Shown here: positions 8,182 through 14,412 of the stretch, piece by piece | Position numbering within the stretch: the first letter of the stretch is position 1 | How the letters are laid out: each line of letters opens with the position of its first letter | From: Dehalococcoidia bacterium | GTDB lineage: Bacteria > Chloroflexota > Dehalococcoidia > UBA3495 | Length of the DNA: 22,123 nucleotides | NCBI GenBank assembly: GCA_030753265.1 | Contig: JASMCQ010000001.1 | Coordinates: forward strand, 1-22,123 | Reading direction: 5' to 3' | Notes under the pieces: model-generated | What the model was told of the DNA's origin: nothing | What the model saw: the letters and a program-made list of their open reading frames with translations, nothing else | The model's database searches: none | Program-made: the position numbers and the translations under genes

Positions 8182-8496
8182 ATGTCCAAGAAGCTAGGAG
8201 AGATCACCAGAATTCTACGCAGCAAGAACGCCGGAGCATTCTACGTGACCTTTGACATTATCTTCGACAACCGGGAGAGCTTCGACGAGGTAGAAGCCAC
8301 CGGGGTCATCAACGAGGAGCTGTTTGCCCGTTTGTACGGCGTGCCCAAAGAGCAGTGCAAGCTGGTCACGTTTCCTCGCGCATCGGCCTTCAAATGCAGT
8401 ATGCCCCGTCCAATGCCCGCGGGAGACATCGGAGATACCGATGTCTACGGTTGTCAGTGGCACACCCCGCTGCTGGACGTCGAGATTCCCATCTAA
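8182..8496 (+). CDS. DUF4387 family protein
   Basis: A 104-residue protein whose full length fits DUF4387, a family of about 100 residues of unknown function found next to, or fused to, AtuA/DUF1446 proteins. Family-like stretches are ILRSKNAGAFYVTFDIIFD (12-30), LFARLYGVPKEQCKLVTFP (47-65), CSMPRPMPAGDIGDTDVYG (71-89) and QWHTPLLDVEIPI at the C-terminus. The ATG at 8182 has AAAGGA about eight bases upstream. No signal peptide or membrane segment is present, so it should be cytosolic. It is very likely co-transcribed with the AtuA-type gene upstream; the 76-base gap between them shows no terminator. It may be a small subunit of that protein, by analogy with fused homologues (inference). Confidence 0.88.
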   Translation: MSKKLGEITRILRSKNAGAFYVTFDIIFDNRESFDEVEATGVINEELFARLYGVPKEQCKLVTFPRASAFKCSMPRPMPAGDIGDTDVYGCQWHTPLLDVEIPI

Positions 8497-8511
8497 CGGC
8501 TGAAGGGCGCC

Positions 8512-8676
8512 TCAGGTAAACCGGTCCGGCCGGTACCCGCCCAGCATCTCCACCGTGGCGCCCTCGACGATCCCCAGGGTGGCCGGTTCCCCCATCGGAG
8601 GGACCGGGGTGACGCCGCTGGCGTCTGGCAAAGCTTGAGGGTTTCCCCGGTGCGCACGTAGGCAAGGGCGTGGAAT
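8512..8676 (-). pseudogene. possible C-terminal remnant of a lost gene
   Basis: On the minus strand the last 27 codons before the stop at 8514-8512 read MGEPATLGIVEGATVEMLGG then YRPDRFT, which looks like a real protein C-terminus with GC-rich third positions. Just upstream, a different frame gives FHALAYVRTGETLKL, also protein-like, suggesting one frameshift. No start or ribosome-binding site is visible. I cannot name the parent family. The fragment fills the gap between the DUF4387 gene and the hydrolase. Confidence 0.3.
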
Positions 8677-8715
8677 TGGCTTCGCTCTCGACCCCGGCGC
8701 ACCGGGTTGTCTGGC

Positions 8716-9585
8716 TTAACCGAGGTGTCGATGGACGAACGCGCTCATCTGCTCGAGTGCCTGTTTGGCAACCGGCGAAGAGAGATCTCGCAGCAGACCC
8801 TCGCCCTCCCCCTCGAAGACGGTCACGTCGATCTGGCCGCCAGCCTTGCGGTACTGCCGGACGAACTCATCGCGATCTGGGGCCGGATGCGCCTCCTCGT
8901 AGCTGCGTGATACCCACAACGCGGGCGGCAGGGCCGTGCGTTCTCCACGGTCGAGGATGCGGGCCGGGGCCGCCTCGGCCATGGCCTCTTCCGTCTGCCA
9001 GTACTGGTCATGCATGGGCACCACCCGGTCGGCCAACCCCGCGGGCGGGGTGCAGTCCTGTCGCAGGCCTTTGGCATAGTGATAGCGCCCCAGCGGGTCG
9101 ATCACGGGAGAGCACAGGATCACGCAGCCCAGGGCGCCATCCACCGCCGCGGCGCCTGCCGGGAGTGACAGCGCAGCGTAGCGTGGATCGTCCGGGCGCA
9201 TGCCGATCAGCATAGCCTGGTGTCCACCACTGGAAGTGCCCATGGCGCCGATCCGGTCCGGGCGGCCGTTCCACGCGGCGGCCTGGGTCTTGCACCAACG
9301 AATCCCGTAGTGGATGTCGGCCAGAGAGGCCGGGTACGATGCTTCCGGCGGCACTCGAAAATCCAGTGCCGCCACTATCACACCATTCTTGGCCAGCGCT
9401 TCGTTGGCCGCGTCGCCGTTCTGGCGATTTCCCCGGACCCAGGCCCCGCCATGCAACTCGACCATGATTGGGAACGGTCCGGTGCCGCGTGGTCTGAAGA
9501 GACGCGCCAGTAGGGGTGTAGCGCCATGACGGAGGTATTCTACGTCCAAGACGTCGATTTCATACGTTTGCGTGCTGGCAGTCAT
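8716..9585 (-). CDS. alpha/beta hydrolase (esterase/lipase-like)
   Basis: A 289-residue alpha/beta-hydrolase-fold protein of the hormone-sensitive-lipase/BD-FAE-like type. The oxyanion-hole motif is VELHGGAWVRG (HGG at 45-47) and the nucleophile elbow is GTSSG with S118. ALDFRVPPEASYPASLADI is the usual strand and helix between them. The third triad member is odd: where relatives have a Gly-x-x-His near the C-terminus, this protein reads VFEGEGEGLLRDL (257-267), with Glu262 near the expected His, and the acid position before it is also atypical (SRSYEEAHPAPDRDEF). Activity is therefore uncertain. The start at 9585 has AGGAG six bases upstream and its own promoter. Substrate unknown. Confidence 0.88.
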   Translation of the reverse strand: MTASTQTYEIDVLDVEYLRHGATPLLARLFRPRGTGPFPIMVELHGGAWVRGNRQNGDAANEALAKNGVIVAALDFRVPPEASYPASLADIHYGIRWCKTQAAAWNGRPDRIGAMGTSSGGHQAMLIGMRPDDPRYAALSLPAGAAAVDGALGCVILCSPVIDPLGRYHYAKGLRQDCTPPAGLADRVVPMHDQYWQTEEAMAEAAPARILDRGERTALPPALWVSRSYEEAHPAPDRDEFVRQYRKAGGQIDVTVFEGEGEGLLRDLSSPVAKQALEQMSAFVHRHLG

Positions 9586-9627
9586 ACGAAACTCCTCTTC
9601 TTAGTGGGTCATAGGTATTGGTGGCTT

Positions 9628-9656
9628 AGATTACAGGCTGCGGGCCTCTCCGTCAA
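9628..9656 (-). promoter_or_regulatory. promoter for the alpha/beta hydrolase gene
   Basis: Minus-strand TTGACG (9656-9651) and TAATCT (9633-9628) are exactly 17 bases apart. The leader to the ATG at 9585 would be about 35 bases and contains the AGGAG site. This separates the hydrolase from the hydratase-family gene upstream on the same strand. Confidence 0.55.
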
Positions 9657-9670
9657 GACGACGAGTTGAC

Positions 9671-9820
9671 TCACGGTAGGTTGAAGATTGTAATCTCGGG
9701 CCATCGCTTCTTGACGGCCTCCAGGAGCCCTTCCACCCGGTGGGCATCGTCCAGCTCATTTCGTCGGATATGCGGATGTGGGTCACCGCTTGCCCCGCCT
9801 TGGGTGTGGACCGGCAACAA
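9671..9820 (-). pseudogene. short reading frame after the hydratase gene, remnant or small gene
   Basis: Beginning four bases after the hydratase-family stop, a minus-strand frame of 49 codons (TTG start at 9820) ends at TGA 9673-9671. Its second half, NELDDAHRVEGLLEAVKKRW then PEITIFNLP, is strongly protein-like with GC-rich third positions; the first half is less so. It has no obvious ribosome-binding site. It is probably the C-terminal remnant of a lost gene, or less likely a small co-transcribed gene. Family not recognised. Confidence 0.3.
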
Positions 9821-9824
9821 TCCG

Positions 9825-10655
9825 CTAGCGGTTCTGGAAATTTGCCACCCGCTTCTCGGCGAAGGCCTTGGGTCCTTCCAGCGAATCTTCCATCCCCCGC
9901 AGGTTGTATTCCAGCGCGGCAGCGAAGGCTTGAGCTTCCGGCGTGCTCATGGAATAACAGCGGTGAACGAGTTCGTTGAAGTTACGCACCGAACGCGGCG
10001 CCATCCTTCCGATCGTCCGCGCCCAATCGATGGCCTCGTCCATGAGCCGCTCCTTCGGTACGACTTTATTCACCAGGCCGACCTCATAGGCCCGCTGAGC
10101 CGTGAACCTGCGATCAGCCATGATGCAGAACTCCAGCGCGGTCCCAATTCCCACCAGCCGCGTCAGTGTGGATACAAAGCCCGCTCCCTGGTTCCAGCGC
10201 GCCTCGGCTATGTTCATCTCGGCATGTTCCGCGGCGATCCGGAACGTGCAATGTTGGGCCACGGACCAACCTCCGGCAATCGCGTAGCCGTTGATAGCAG
10301 CGATGGTCGGCTTCCAACAGCCAAGCTTCTCGCCGATGGGGACCACGGTTTGCCGGCGATGTCGATACGGGGCGTCTCCGCCCTCCTCCTCTAGCTCCGC
10401 GCGAATTTTCAGATCCTGCCCTGCGGAGAACGCCCGGTCGCCGGCCCCGGTCACGATAGCGACCCAGCAGTTATCGTCATCCGCGAAGGTCGTCCACGCT
10501 TCCACCCAACGCTTCGCCATCCCCGGATCGCTGGAATTCAGGCGGTCCGGACGGTTCATGGTGATGATTGCGATTCTTCCGTCGTCTATGGTCTCGTACA
10601 ATAGCTCCTGGTGCGGCCAACCGGCCAGTGGCGTCCTGACGACAGGCTCCGACAT
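9825..10655 (-). CDS. enoyl-CoA hydratase/isomerase (crotonase) family protein
   Basis: A 276-residue crotonase-fold protein that should bind an acyl-CoA thioester. Landmarks are ITMNRPDRLNSSD (31-43), the first oxyanion segment AFSAGQDLK (75-83), the second, KPTIAAINGYAIAGGWS (115-131), and NIAEARWNQGAGFVSTLTRL (148-167). Compared with rat mitochondrial enoyl-CoA hydratase, the position of catalytic Glu144 is Ser131, while Glu164 is matched by Glu151, exactly 20 residues later. It may thus be a one-glutamate hydratase, an isomerase, or another crotonase reaction. The ATG at 10655 is chosen because GGAGG sits seven bases upstream; the frame remains open to 10784, but that part is the promoter-bearing repeat. 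It is transcribed toward the hydrolase gene. Confidence 0.92.
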   Translation of the reverse strand: MSEPVVRTPLAGWPHQELLYETIDDGRIAIITMNRPDRLNSSDPGMAKRWVEAWTTFADDDNCWVAIVTGAGDRAFSAGQDLKIRAELEEEGGDAPYRHRRQTVVPIGEKLGCWKPTIAAINGYAIAGGWSVAQHCTFRIAAEHAEMNIAEARWNQGAGFVSTLTRLVGIGTALEFCIMADRRFTAQRAYEVGLVNKVVPKERLMDEAIDWARTIGRMAPRSVRNFNELVHRCYSMSTPEAQAFAAALEYNLRGMEDSLEGPKAFAEKRVANFQNR

Positions 10656-10728
10656 TCCTGCACCTCCATATTTGGCTTCTGTCACGAGGCGGCCGGGACT
10701 CCCGAGTCCGACGAGTTCCGGCCTGCCC

Positions 10729-10883
10729 GGATGCCGTGGACTATAGAACGGCACACCGAGCGCGTCAACCGTCCTCACATTCAATCAATTGCCGATTCTC
10801 ACGGGATGTCCATCTCCCGGCCGAGCGCAAGAGCCCGGGGCCGCCTGCCACTGTCCAACGCTATCCGCGAATAGTGGTGGCGA
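10729..10883. repeat. diverged 155-bp repeat, copy A (carries a promoter)
   Basis: This segment can be aligned along its length with 11954-12109. Shared blocks in order on the plus strand are GGATG, GGACTATAG, ACCGAGCGCGTCAAC, GCCGATTCTC, CTGTCCAAC, GCGAAT and TGGCGA. Spacing between blocks is the same or differs by one base, while the bases between blocks have diverged heavily. It lies just upstream of the hydratase-family gene. The best-conserved block is a minus-strand promoter. Confidence 0.75.
10740..10768 (-). promoter_or_regulatory. promoter for the hydratase-family gene, inside repeat copy A
   Basis: Minus-strand TTGACG (10768-10763) and TATAGT (10745-10740) are exactly 17 bases apart, each matching five of six consensus positions. 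The spacer is almost identical to that of the promoter in copy B (two differences in 17). Predicted start near 10733, leader about 78 bases to the ATG at 10655. Confidence 0.65.
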
Positions 10884-11159
10884 TTTACCAGCGGAACACT
10901 CGGAGCACGGCGGGGTCCTCGCTGGGATTGGCCCCAGTCCCGTCCATCTGATGGGGTCCACCTCAGTCCCGGTTCGTCCGGCTCGGCTTCAAACCGTACA
11001 TCCGGGAGGGTAGACCTGCGCCCGAATGACGTGCGCCGGGCCATCCGGGCGGCCAAGCTCGGCGACAGCCCGGAGGAGGTCGACCAGTTTGAGGGCGAGG
11101 TGCAAGAGATGACAGATGGCGATGACGGGTGTGGTGGTGGGAATCATCTCTAGGCAAAG
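10884..11159. other. intergenic region between repeat copy A and the cation transporter gene
   Basis: Apart from the protein-like frame listed at 11010-11153, this 276-base stretch shows no gene, terminator or RNA that I recognise. The two flanking genes are both on the minus strand. Confidence 0.4.
11010..11153 (+). pseudogene. 47-codon C-terminal remnant of an unknown gene
   Basis: The frame reads VDLRPNDVRRAIRAAKLGDS then PEEVDQFEGEVQEMTDGDDG and a Gly-rich end to TAG at 11151-11153. The charged, helix-like composition and GC-rich third positions look like real coding sequence, but the same frame upstream is Ser/Gly-rich and unlike protein, and there is no start codon with a ribosome-binding site at the boundary. 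It is probably the tail of a decayed gene. Family not recognised. Confidence 0.35.
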
Positions 11160-11837
11160 CTAGCGCCTCTTGTTGATCATCAGCACCACTGGCTGACCAG
11201 ACTCTTGGGCGATCTCCCTGACTGCCGGGCGGCGCAACTCGGGTAACGCCTGCCGCACCACGTAGACCGCCGTCCTCATGAACACCACCGTGATCAGCAG
11301 GCCCACGGCCAGGTCTGGCCACATGGAGCCGGTGGCAAAGACAGCGGCGGCGGCCCCCAAGACTCCCAGGTTGGCTATGATGTCGTTGCGGGAACACAGC
11401 CAGGTAGAACGCATATTTAGGTCATCATTGCGGTGTCGCGTCAGCAGGAGCAAACAGGTGACATTGGCCGCCAAAGCCAGCGCTCCGGTAAGTCCCATCA
11501 ACCGGAAATTTGGGACCTCTGGCGAGATGAGGTGATAGCCCGCCTGGGACAGCACCATCAAACCAAAACCCGCCATGATGACGCCTTTCATCAAGGCCGC
11601 GCCGGCCCGCCAGCGAGTGCTGCGGCCCACCACATACAAGCTGAACCCATAGACCAGGGCATCCCCCAGCATGTCCAGGGAGTCGGCCAGCAAGGCCGTG
11701 GAACCGGCCAGCAGCCCGAGAATCAGTTCCAGGCCAAACATGCCTCCGTTGATCCCCAGAACGATCCACAGAGTCCTGGATTGGCGGACCCGTAGCGCCT
11801 CCAGTTCACAAGCTTTGTCCTGACAGCAGCTATCCAT
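11160..11837 (-). CDS. cation diffusion facilitator (CDF) family transporter, short form
   Basis: A 225-residue membrane protein of the CDF/cation-efflux family, expected to export a divalent metal such as Zn2+, Co2+ or Cd2+ in exchange for protons. It opens with the Cys-containing MDSCCQDKACELEALR, seen in CzcD-like relatives. Helix 1-2 carries ALLADSLDMLGDALVYGF, with D55 and D59 in the usual first pair of metal ligands; WLCSRNDIIANLGVL (146-160) is the helix-5 counterpart, with N and D in place of the usual His/Asp. Five to six hydrophobic segments fit residues 22-195. There is no His-rich loop and almost no C-terminal cytosolic domain, so it is shorter than the common 290-320 residues. 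Its promoter lies in repeat copy B. Confidence 0.9.
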   Translation of the reverse strand: MDSCCQDKACELEALRVRQSRTLWIVLGINGGMFGLELILGLLAGSTALLADSLDMLGDALVYGFSLYVVGRSTRWRAGAALMKGVIMAGFGLMVLSQAGYHLISPEVPNFRLMGLTGALALAANVTCLLLLTRHRNDDLNMRSTWLCSRNDIIANLGVLGAAAAVFATGSMWPDLAVGLLITVVFMRTAVYVVRQALPELRRPAVREIAQESGQPVVLMINKRR

Positions 11838-11953
11838 CGGCTCCCGTCCCTTTACCGGCCTCCTGCGATCTTGAGATTCCCCAACAGCGGCGGCTCAATG
11901 CCTCAGCTTGTATTCCCCGAATCAACCTGATCAACCTGAACTTGCGCCCTCTT

Positions 11954-12109
11954 GGATGGCTCGGACTATAGTACGGCGCACCGAGCGCGTCAACAGGCAT
12001 CCGATTCGCCGAAGTGGCCGATTCTCCTGAGGTAGCTAGCTCCTGCCCCGCGCGAAGAATCCGGAATTGCTTGCCGCTGTCCAACACGACGGGCGAATGG
12101 AGTTGGCGA
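11954..12109. repeat. diverged 155-bp repeat, copy B (carries a promoter)
   Basis: Second copy of the repeat at 10729-10883, in the same orientation relative to its downstream gene, the cation transporter. The blocks ACCGAGCGCGTCAAC, GCCGATTCTC and CTGTCCAAC occur in the same order; the distance from GCCGATTCTC to CTGTCCAAC is identical in both copies. Neither copy has terminal inverted repeats or coding potential that I can see. Confidence 0.75.
11965..11993 (-). promoter_or_regulatory. promoter for the cation transporter gene, inside repeat copy B
   Basis: Minus-strand TTGACG (11993-11988) and TATAGT (11970-11965) with a 17-base spacer. The predicted start is near 11958, giving a leader of about 120 bases before the ATG at 11837. 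Confidence 0.6.
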
Positions 12110-12827
12110 GAATCCTCATAATGCTCCGGCAGTCCTTCGCAAGTTATGCCCGAGGTCTCCGAGGACGAGCAAGCGGAACCCGTTCGATCCGGTGGTTCGA
12201 TCCAAGATCATGAGGACCGGCGGTCGATGGGCAAGCGCCTCGCGTCCTGGCAGGTCGGCATCGGCAATCCAGTTGAAGTCCGGCGGTGCGGAAACTCGAG
12301 CGGCTCCCGGTCAACGATCCTCTAATCGTGTTACCGAAACCCTTTACTTATTGCCGAGTGTCAAATGAAGATAACCGGAGGCGGCTCTACGCATTACCGG
12401 AAACGAGGGTCCTATTCACTCGCGGCAAGTGGCCAAGAAAGACTGAAAAAGTACGAAGTTTGCCAAAGAAACCGGCAAGTCAGCCGCCCATCGCGGCGAC
12501 GCTGGGACTTGACGACCGATGGGTCTTGGATTCAAAGTGATGCCGACACTCCCGCTCGCAATTCCGGCTAAGAGGGGCAAATGGGGGATTTGTTCCATGG
12601 ACCAGCGTTAAGGGGGACATCGATGGCTGGCCGGGAGCCCGCGCCCCGGTTAGACTCGAAGAAGGGCCTGTAGCTTGGGAAATCAAAGGGATTCTTAACG
12701 GACGGTAACGCGCATGCCGAAGCGTCGGCGCCGGACCAAGCGGCCTAAGGGTTGAAGCAGCGGTAAGCACCTAGCTGGTGTCGCGACCACAAACCAAACA
12801 CTTGTGAACCGGAAAGGGGGAAATACG
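12110..12827. other. 718-base region without a convincing gene
   Basis: Two weak plus-strand frames exist. One of 59 codons (12146-12325) begins MPEVSEDEQAEPVRSGGSIQ but has no ribosome-binding site. One of 84 codons (12286-12540, GTG start) is basic and unlike known proteins. From about 12300 to 12560 the sequence is visibly less GC-rich than its surroundings. I see no tRNA, transposase, inverted-repeat ends or strong terminator. No clear promoter for the amidohydrolase is visible at the right end. Confidence 0.4.
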
Positions 12828-13682
12828 ATGGCAACTCGGACCACCACAATTGACTCACAAGTACATGCTTTCGAACGGAATCGTCCCGAGCGTCCTTGGA
12901 TCGGATTCTTAACGGGTCCGGATGAGGTCACCGGCGGCGACATGGTGGCGGCGATGGACGCGGTCGGCGTCGACGGGGCCGTGCTGGTTTCGCCATTCAG
13001 TTTGTATCGCTACGATCCCAGCTACATACTCGAGGTATACGCGACACATCCGGGCCGCTTCGGCTTGATCAAACCATTCGATCCGCGGTCGAAAACGGTC
13101 GCCGACGAAATTGCCGAGTGGGCGGGGACACCAGGGGTGGTCGGGGCCCGCATGATGCTCACGGCCCAGGAATTCGAAGCGGACGACCCGGGTCTCAATC
13201 GGATACTCGACGCCGTTGCCAAAGCCGGCATTCCGGTGAATGTCATGTGCTCGGGCAAACTGCCTCTCTTCCGTGAACTGGCACGCCGCCATCCGGACAC
13301 CCGGATGGTGGTCGATCATGTGGGTCTGATCCAACCCTTCGAGCCACCGGTGCCGCCAGAACCGTTCGGCGATCTGGCCAATGTGCTCTCGCTGGCGGCA
13401 TACGATAACGTGGCCATCAAGATATCCGGAGCCTGTACCCTGTCCCATCAGCCCTTCCCGTACCCGGACATCTGGGAGCCTCTGGGCAAGGTGTTCGACG
13501 CGTTCGGTCTCGACCGATGCATGTGGGGCACCGATTGGACCCGGGCGGTGGAGTTCTTGACCTACGAGCAGGGCGTTGAGGCGTTTCGGGTCACGGACCG
13601 GCTCTCGGAATCGGAGCGTTCCACGCTCATGGGCGGGACCCTCGCGAAGATTTACAACTGGTCGCCGGAGACGGGCGGGTAG
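12828..13682 (+). CDS. amidohydrolase family protein (amidohydrolase 2, TIM barrel)
   Basis: A 284-residue protein of the amidohydrolase-2 group, whose members hydrolyse lactones and amides or decarboxylate aromatic acids (LigI, ACMSD and gamma-resorcylate decarboxylase relatives). Strand 1 reads TTIDSQVHAFERNRPERPW: the usual His-x-His is Gln11-x-His13, a variant that I recall from an uncharacterised subgroup. Other barrel landmarks are GRFGLIKPFDP, GVVGARMML, VVDHVGLIQPF (H164), NVAIKISGACTL and MWGTDWTR with the metal/base Asp at 236. The ATG at 12828 is preferred over the GTG at 12804 because AAGGGGG lies about eight bases upstream. Loss of the first His suggests one metal or none (inference). 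It is followed at 97 bases by a small conserved gene on the same strand. Confidence 0.88.
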   Translation: MATRTTTIDSQVHAFERNRPERPWIGFLTGPDEVTGGDMVAAMDAVGVDGAVLVSPFSLYRYDPSYILEVYATHPGRFGLIKPFDPRSKTVADEIAEWAGTPGVVGARMMLTAQEFEADDPGLNRILDAVAKAGIPVNVMCSGKLPLFRELARRHPDTRMVVDHVGLIQPFEPPVPPEPFGDLANVLSLAAYDNVAIKISGACTLSHQPFPYPDIWEPLGKVFDAFGLDRCMWGTDWTRAVEFLTYEQGVEAFRVTDRLSESERSTLMGGTLAKIYNWSPETGG

Positions 13683-13779
13683 TCTGGTATTCGATGTCGC
13701 TCAGTTGATACCCTGTTTCGTGGGTCCAGACCGGATGGTCACGATATGCCGATCCCATTCGTCGCTACTGGAGGCAGTT

Positions 13780-14160
13780 ATGAATAAACGACAATTGGCT
13801 GGGGTGATCGTCGCGCTGATGACACACTCTCGAACAGATCGAGGAATGAGATTGACCGAGTTTCGAACTCGGTGCATCCCTGCGGGCGAGATACACGAAC
13901 TCGTTACCACCGACCAGTCAGATGCGGTACTCGGAGACCGGATAGATCGCGTTGGCTACCTGGGTTTCGCGGAAATTGCCGTCGGGGGAGTTATGGAGGT
14001 TGGTGATCCGGTTCGTATTGCCGGCACTCAGATCGGCCGGTTGCTTGGATTTGATGATACGCACTACCCCAACCACTACAACGTACTTATTGCGACAGAC
14101 CGGCTTCTCACCGCGGAAGACATTCACTTGAAAGTAGAGAGCCCGATTACCTTCGGTTGA
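13780..14160 (+). CDS. small conserved protein, probably DUF6917
   Basis: A 126-residue protein with no signal peptide or membrane segment. From memory it fits DUF6917, an uncharacterised family; I could not check this. The features that look conserved are THSRTDRGMRLTEF (16-29), RCIPAGEIHELV (31-42), RIDRVGYLGFAEI (54-66) and GFDDTHYPNHYNVLIATDRL (about 90-109), with several His, Asp and Arg residues that could bind metal or anions. The start at 13780 has a strong GGAGG five bases upstream. The long open frame from 13576 only overlaps the amidohydrolase and is not real. Position between an amidohydrolase and an MBL-fold hydrolase suggests a shared pathway, but the role is unknown. Confidence 0.8.
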   Translation: MNKRQLAGVIVALMTHSRTDRGMRLTEFRTRCIPAGEIHELVTTDQSDAVLGDRIDRVGYLGFAEIAVGGVMEVGDPVRIAGTQIGRLLGFDDTHYPNHYNVLIATDRLLTAEDIHLKVESPITFG

Positions 14161-14179
14161 GCTGCCTGCAAAACCAGCC

Positions 14180-14213
14180 GGCCGCGGAAAGCGGTGACGA
14201 TTGGCCCGCGGCC
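14180..14213. terminator. GC-rich inverted repeat after the DUF6917-like gene
   Basis: GGCCGCGG (14180-14187) and CCGCGGCC (14206-14213) form a perfect 8-bp stem around an 18-base loop, 20 bases after the stop codon. No T-run follows, so a classical terminator is not shown. The rest of the 252-base gap to the next gene shows nothing I can name. Confidence 0.3.
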
Positions 14214-14412
14214 ATGATGGGTGCGAAGAGGGACTCCCGCTTGACTTGGTCCCCAACCCGGTCCAACCGATGGGGGCCATTTCAAGCTTCGGATACAGTT
14301 AGCCGGTTTTCTGACACCGGTTCCAAGGTTGTCCGCCTTGCAAGCGGATGGCCCTGACCGGCAATTCCACCCGTTGTCTCAGCTTTCAGAGGCTTGGGAG
14401 CGTTGGTATCCA

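Noticed and set aside
10656..10784. N-terminal extension of the crotonase protein from 10784
   Set aside because: The extension translates the repeat and promoter; the same translated motif appears before the cation transporter, showing DNA-level repetition. The GGAGG before 10655 marks the start.
12176..12215. Possible tRNA T-arm (GGTTCGATCC near 12195)
   Set aside because: The flanking bases do not form a 5-bp stem, and no acceptor, D or anticodon arms can be found at proper distances.
13576..14160. Long 194-codon version of the DUF6917-like gene
   Set aside because: The first 68 codons overlap the amidohydrolase in another frame and are Arg-rich noise; GGAGG before 13780 and the protein-like sequence both begin at 13780.
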